Positions 29,062 through 32,599 of a DNA stretch of 32,599 nucleotides are shown in pieces. The stretch is from a bacterium. GTDB taxonomy: Bacteria > Acidobacteriota > Thermoanaerobaculia > Thermoanaerobaculales > Sulfomarinibacteraceae. The position numbers and the translations under genes were made by a program. The stretch lies in the NCBI GenBank assembly GCA_024229275.1, contig JAAESQ010000179.1:1-32599 (forward strand). Direction: 5' to 3'. The notes beneath the pieces were generated by a model that made no database searches, had not been told where the DNA came from, and was given only the letters and a program-made list of their open reading frames with translations. The first letter of the stretch is position 1. The number at the start of each line of letters is the position of its first letter.

Positions 29062-31431
29062 ATGGACGACCTCAGCGACCTTACAGAGCTCGGAGCTCCA
29101 CCCGAGGGGCCGATTGCCATCCCTGATGTGCTTCCCGTCATGGCACTCAAGGACGTTGTGCTGTTCCCGTTCACTATCGTTCCGCTGTCGGTAGGAAGGG
29201 AAGCATCGGTCAGGGCCGTGGATCAAGCGCTGAGTGGCGATCGACTCATTCTTCTCCTCACACAACAGGATCCCAACAACGACAACCCGACCACTGATGA
29301 CCTTTATCGAGTCGGATGTGTGGCTGCGATCATGCGCATGCTTAAACTTCCTGACGGAAACATTCGCATTCTCGTTCAGGGCGTCTCACGCGCACGCGTC
29401 GACTACTTCACGCAGCAGGAGCCCTACTACGAAGCACGATTGACTCGCATTGAAGAACCTCTCCTCGAGGACACAGGCCTAAAGGTCACGGCTCTCGTAC
29501 GATCGATACAGGATGACCTTGAACGCATCGGAGCGCTCGGACGTCAAATCTCTCCTGAGGTCATGCTTATAGCCAACAGCCTGGATGATCCGATGCGGCT
29601 AGCAGATCTAGTGACCTCTAATCTGGGCGTCAAGGTCGAGGACGCTCAAAAGATCCTAGAGTGCTCGGACGCCCAGGAACGCCTCAAACTGACCCATGCG
29701 CTGATGTCTCAAGAGATTGCTCTACTCGAAATGCAGCACGAGATCTCGTCCCAGGTGCGCGGTGAAATGGACCGCAGCCAACGAGAGTTCTTCTTGCGAC
29801 AGCAACTCAAAGCCATTCGAACGGAACTCGGCGACGCCGACGATCTTGAACAGGAAATTGAAGAGTATCGCTCTCGAGCCAAAGATGCCGGTCTCTCCGA
29901 GGAAGCCCGGAAAGAAGTCGCCAAACAACTGAAACGGCTGAGTTCGATGCATCCTGATTCGGCCGAAACCGCAGTTCTCAGAACTTGGCTGGATTGGATC
30001 ACATCACTTCCATGGTCAACTACGACCGAGGATCAGCTCGATCTCAAACCCGCCCGCCAGATCCTTGACGAAGACCACTACGGACTCGAGGCCATCAAGA
30101 AACGAGTACTCGAGTTCCTCGCTGTCCGCAAGCTCAAGCCGGAGGGCAAAGGGCCAATTCTGTGTTTTGTTGGCCCTCCCGGCGTCGGTAAAACATCGCT
30201 CGGCCGCTCAGTCGCTCGTGCGCTGGGACGCAAGTTCATCCGCATCTCTCTCGGAGGAGTTCGTGACGAAGCAGAGATACGCGGTCACCGTCGCACTTAT
30301 GTCGGTGCACTTCCCGGACGTATCATCCAGAGCCTGCACCAAGCCGGTACGTCGAACCCGGTCTTCATGCTTGACGAAGTCGACAAAGTCGGAGCAGATT
30401 TCCGAGGCGACCCATCCTCGGCGCTACTCGAGGTTTTAGATCCGGAGCAGAATCACACCTTCCGTGACCACTACTTGGGAGTGTCTTATGACCTTTCCAA
30501 AGTACTGTTCATAGCTACAGCCAACGTGACGGATACGATTCAAGCGGCTTTTCTTGATCGCATGGAGGTCATCCAGCTATCGGGATACACCGAAGACGAG
30601 AAAGTCGAGATCGCTCGCCGCCACCTCATCCCTCGACAGCTCGACCACAACGGGCTCGAACCCGCCTCAGTGGCTTTCTCCGGCCCTTCCCTACACGAAT
30701 TAATCGACGGATACACGCGTGAGGCCGGCTTGCGTAACTTGGAACGCCAGATCGGATCGGTCTGCCGCAAGGTCGCTGTCAGCGTCGCTGAGGGGCGAAG
30801 CAACGCACGGCGAATCACTCCAAAGACTGTTGAGACGATGCTCGGACCGCGCTTCTTCATACCGGACGCGGGTCTGAGTGAAGACAGCGTCGGTGTCGTC
30901 ACAGGACTCGCCTATACGGCATATGGCGGTGACGTCCTCCTCGTTGAAGCGGTTGCCATCCCGGGCAAAAGCGCCTTCAAGCTCACCGGATCTCTGGGCG
31001 ACGTAATGAAAGAATCCGCCGAGGCTGCTCTCACACTTGCAAAGACCCTCGGCAGCAGGTATGGCGTTCCAGACGGTTGGTTTGACGAGCACAATCTCCA
31101 TGTTCACGTGCCGTCAGGCGCCGTTCCGAAGGACGGCCCGTCGGCGGGGATCACCCTGTTATCAGCGATCGTTTCCTCGGCATCCAATCGACCCATACGT
31201 CGCGATTGGGCGATGACTGGCGAAGTCACTTTGCGCGGTGAGGTCCTGGCCATCGGCGGCATCAAAGAGAAAATCCTGGCGGCTCTCCGGGTCGGCATCC
31301 AGAACATCCTGTTGCCGGAGGATAACCGGCGAGACCTCTCCGAACTGCCATCGCGAGCACGCAGGCAGGCCAACCTCAAGTTTGTCAGCCGTGTGGACGA
31401 GGTTTTGGATACGGTGTTGATCGAGAAGTAG
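29062..31431 (+). CDS. lon: ATP-dependent Lon protease
   Basis: A 789-aa LonA-type protease of typical length. The N-terminal LON substrate-binding domain (about 20-220; LPVMALKDVVLFPFTIVPL) leads to a helical linker with ERQFFLRQQLKAIRTELG-type sequence. The AAA+ domain has Walker A GPPGVGKT (371-378), Walker B VFMLDEVD and sensor elements. The C-terminal protease domain has catalytic S694 in PKDGPSAG and K735 in GGIKEK. It degrades misfolded and regulatory proteins in the cytoplasm. The ATG has a GGAGGA site about 6 nt upstream and is preceded by the overlapping leader hairpins. It lies 85 bp after nrdR. Confidence 0.98.
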   Translation: MDDLSDLTELGAPPEGPIAIPDVLPVMALKDVVLFPFTIVPLSVGREASVRAVDQALSGDRLILLLTQQDPNNDNPTTDDLYRVGCVAAIMRMLKLPDGNIRILVQGVSRARVDYFTQQEPYYEARLTRIEEPLLEDTGLKVTALVRSIQDDLERIGALGRQISPEVMLIANSLDDPMRLADLVTSNLGVKVEDAQKILECSDAQERLKLTHALMSQEIALLEMQHEISSQVRGEMDRSQREFFLRQQLKAIRTELGDADDLEQEIEEYRSRAKDAGLSEEARKEVAKQLKRLSSMHPDSAETAVLRTWLDWITSLPWSTTTEDQLDLKPARQILDEDHYGLEAIKKRVLEFLAVRKLKPEGKGPILCFVGPPGVGKTSLGRSVARALGRKFIRISLGGVRDEAEIRGHRRTYVGALPGRIIQSLHQAGTSNPVFMLDEVDKVGADFRGDPSSALLEVLDPEQNHTFRDHYLGVSYDLSKVLFIATANVTDTIQAAFLDRMEVIQLSGYTEDEKVEIARRHLIPRQLDHNGLEPASVAFSGPSLHELIDGYTREAGLRNLERQIGSVCRKVAVSVAEGRSNARRITPKTVETMLGPRFFIPDAGLSEDSVGVVTGLAYTAYGGDVLLVEAVAIPGKSAFKLTGSLGDVMKESAEAALTLAKTLGSRYGVPDGWFDEHNLHVHVPSGAVPKDGPSAGITLLSAIVSSASNRPIRRDWAMTGEVTLRGEVLAIGGIKEKILAALRVGIQNILLPEDNRRDLSELPSRARRQANLKFVSRVDEVLDTVLIEK

Positions 31432-31765
31432 CGGCGTATTCAGAGACCGGGGCCGGGAACAGTCGGGCCATGAGAATCCGAAGTCAAGGCCCCTCATGAG
31501 AACACTCGCGTTGTACTCCGAATCAGATTCTGGGGCTGACTCTGTTGTCTGACTCTGTCTTCTGTCCCTGTCTCGGCTTGCCAAGGCGAAGTTCTCGGCG
31601 CCATCGAAAGATCAAGATGAGGTCCGGCTTCGCCTATGGCTACGCCGTGACAGTCTTCGTCCCCTCCCTTTGGTCGAGAACGAAGACTGGTCTCGGAGGA
31701 AGATACAGAGGCAGAGTCTGCGCCGGTTCGTCACCCTCTGTGGAATCTGGCAGAACTCAGTTGGC
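31432..31765. other. Intergenic region between lon and the S23 gene, with CAGA-type simple repeat
   Basis: The two genes converge on this 334-bp stretch. A 6-bp CATGAG/CTCATG stem (31469-31474 with 31493-31498) and an alternative GGGCC/GGCCC pairing lie 38-67 nt after lon but have no U tract. The segment 31521-31576 is a degenerate CTG-T/A-CT repeat (CAGA-rich on the minus strand). Downstream of it, 31620-31655 holds direct copies of GGCTTCGCC/GGCTACGCC-like units. No gene is seen. Confidence 0.5.
31521..31576. repeat. Degenerate CAGA-type repeat, left of the S23 gene
   Basis: On the plus strand the unit CTG recurs roughly every 5-8 bases (for example CTGACTCTGTTGTCTGACTC). On the minus strand this reads CAGA, CAGAGTCAGA and so on. 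The same type and orientation of repeat flanks the other side of the S23 gene. Confidence 0.55.
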
Positions 31766-32122
31766 TCAACATTCCTTCGGATTCAGCAACCTCCACGTCA
31801 TCGCTCGCACTTCGTCAAATAGCTCTGCTGCTTTCTTTGCTTGCGAGGTATCTACTACCCCTGCGCCACTCAGCAGGTGAAGGAACGTGTCGACTTCCTT
31901 TGCAGAAGCGTACGCGATACGCCAGTGATTGAAACGATCGCGACCGAACCTACCGTTTCCTTCGTTCAGGTTTGCAGCTACCGAGCTAGCAGCTCGAATC
32001 ACCTGATCTGACAGAGGCTTGAACGGGGCCGGAACTCTTCTCACCAGAGCCAGGGTCTTCGATGCTGCTTCGAGGGCAACTGTGTAAGCGATCAGATCCG
32101 TTCTGGACTGCGAGTCATGCAT
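31766..32122 (-). CDS. Four-helix-bundle protein (S23 / 23S rRNA intervening-sequence family)
   Basis: A 118-aa helical protein of the S23 family, whose first members were found inside insertions in 23S rRNA genes. Hallmarks are LSDQVIRAASSVAANLNEGNGR, F-NHWRIAYASAKEVDTFL and a C-terminal helix ending in RLLNPKEC. The family forms four-helix bundles and is related in fold to the Avd accessory protein of diversity-generating retroelements; its cellular role is unknown. The ATG at 32122 has an excellent GGAGG site 6 nt upstream; two earlier ATGs (32143 and 32179) add unconserved residues. It is a stand-alone copy, not inside rRNA, and is flanked on both sides by CAGA-rich repeats, suggesting it moves or arrives as a small cassette. 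Confidence 0.85.
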   Translation of the reverse strand: MHDSQSRTDLIAYTVALEAASKTLALVRRVPAPFKPLSDQVIRAASSVAANLNEGNGRFGRDRFNHWRIAYASAKEVDTFLHLLSGAGVVDTSQAKKAAELFDEVRAMTWRLLNPKEC

Positions 32123-32176
32123 GGTCACCTCCGGGTTGTTCATGACTCCCCCCAATGCCGGTGAGGCTGGCGGTTT

Positions 32177-32210
32177 CAAGGGACCGGCGTCCTACGCCGG
32201 CTTGCCCTTG
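32177..32210. repeat. Two-part hairpin upstream of the S23 gene
   Basis: An inner perfect 7-bp stem CCGGCGT/ACGCCGG with a 3-nt loop is enclosed by an outer 6-bp stem CAAGGG/CCCTTG, separated by a 1-nt/4-nt internal loop. The hairpin sits 55 nt before the S23 start. It could be a terminator of the epimerase transcript, a leader structure or part of a REP-like unit. Confidence 0.5.
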
Positions 32211-32304
32211 ACTCCGACTGACTCAACGGCTACTCACTCGCCCCCATGAACGACCCTGAGTGACCATGCTACGGAGCCAAAACGCACCAAACGCGCATGG
32301 CTCC

Positions 32305-32382
32305 TCTGGCTCTGATTTCTGATTCTGTATCTGTCGCTGTCTCTGAATCTGCCGTCTGAATCTGTTGAATCTGTTTTCTGCC
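32305..32382. repeat. Degenerate CAGA-type repeat, right of the S23 gene
   Basis: The plus strand shows CTG units every 5-8 bases (CTGATTTCTGATTCTGTATC and following, then CTGAATCTG and CTGTTGAATCTG). It reads CAGATTCAGA on the minus strand and matches in style and orientation the repeat at 31521-31576. Confidence 0.6.
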
Positions 32383-32499
32383 ACTGCCACCGCAATTGCC
32401 GCAGTCACACCACCGAAGGCGTCAACCTACCGCTCAGCAACACCACGAATGGCATCTCGGACCTCGATGAAATGTGGAATCGGACGACCTAACTCGCCG

Positions 32500-32599
32500 T
32501 TACTTCTTCTCCAGCCGCTCAGCGAAATACTCGATAGTCTTCGCCAGACCATCCTTCAGCAGCACACGAGGCTCCCAGCCAAGTTCTCTCTTGGCAACC
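32500..32599 (-). CDS. NAD-dependent epimerase/dehydratase, C-terminal end (UDP-glucuronate decarboxylase-like)
   Basis: Only the last 32 codons plus TAA are in the window; the gene enters from the right edge. The translated end reads ELGWEPRVLLKDGLAKTIEYF followed by AERLEKK, split here. It matches the C-terminal helix pattern (LGW-P-V/x-L-GL-KTI-YF) of extended short-chain dehydrogenases such as UDP-glucuronate decarboxylase and dTDP-glucose dehydratase. These make activated sugars for surface polysaccharide. Which sugar is involved cannot be told from this fragment. It points to a polysaccharide gene region beyond the window. Confidence 0.75.
   Translation of the reverse strand, partial: VAKRELGWEPRVLLKDGLAKTIEYFAERLEKK

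Larger units (their letters stand above)
32123..32499. other. Intergenic region upstream of the S23 gene
   Basis: This 377-bp stretch holds a large hairpin (32177-32210) and a CAGA-type repeat (32305-32382). The 61-codon frame across the repeat (32223-32408, minus) encodes RQIQRQRQIQNQK-type low-complexity sequence and is a by-product of the repeat. Nothing else was recognised. Confidence 0.5.

Noticed and set aside
32223-32408. 61-codon frame across the right CAGA repeat
   Set aside because: Its RQIQRQRQIQ-type sequence is just a translation of the simple repeat.

Overview
The window carries ordinary chromosomal DNA of a Gram-negative bacterium of moderate to high G+C. No rRNA, tRNA, CRISPR array or insertion sequence was seen. 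Evidence for a Gram-negative cell is the Skp/OmpH-type periplasmic chaperone, the DsbA-like periplasmic protein, the PcnB-type nucleotidyltransferase and the NtrC-type sigma-54 regulator. The mix of anaerobic flavin/iron-sulfur redox genes, a DsrMK/TmcBC-like membrane module, sigma-54 regulation and secreted Ig-repeat proteins suggests an anaerobic or facultative member of a group such as Acidobacteriota or Desulfobacterota. That placement is inference from gene content, because no phylogenetic marker could be searched.

Left part (1-11,000, all minus strand): a redox block. Four tightly coupled genes encode a cysteine-rich fusion of a GltD-like flavoprotein with an HdrD-like CCG domain, then NuoG-, NuoE- and NuoF-like subunits. 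A 3-bp gap links them to a receiver-only response regulator, which overlaps a membrane histidine kinase. After a 462-bp gap come a NarI/DsrM-like cytochrome b and the start of a DsrK/HdrD-like iron-sulfur protein that runs off the left edge. The simplest model is NADH oxidation at the NuoF flavin, electron transfer through NuoE/NuoG and the GltD-like FAD, and reduction of an unknown (perhaps disulfide) substrate at the CCG domain. The cytochrome b module would provide a link to quinones.

Middle part (11,261-24,485, all minus strand): housekeeping and envelope genes. In transcription order these are an MDR-family oxidoreductase, pcnB, ligA, an intact NtrC-family regulator, a 71-aa unknown protein, a PAS-Fis regulator with an eroded AAA+ domain, a Skp-like chaperone, an LtaS-like phosphoglycerol-transferase/sulfatase-fold enzyme with two added Ig-like repeats, recA, and a DsbA-like thiol protein.

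Right part (24,559-32,599): a secreted four-repeat Ig-like protein and an HDAC-fold protein with several active-site residues replaced lie on the minus strand. Divergent from them, on the plus strand, are a flippase-like membrane protein, nrdR and lon. The window ends with an S23-type four-helix-bundle gene flanked on both sides by CAGA-rich degenerate simple repeats, and with the last codons of a nucleotide-sugar epimerase/dehydratase.

The best candidates for undescribed biology are the NuoEFG / GltD-HdrD / two-component block, the HDAC-like protein predicted not to bind zinc normally, and the pair of intact and degenerate sigma-54 activators.
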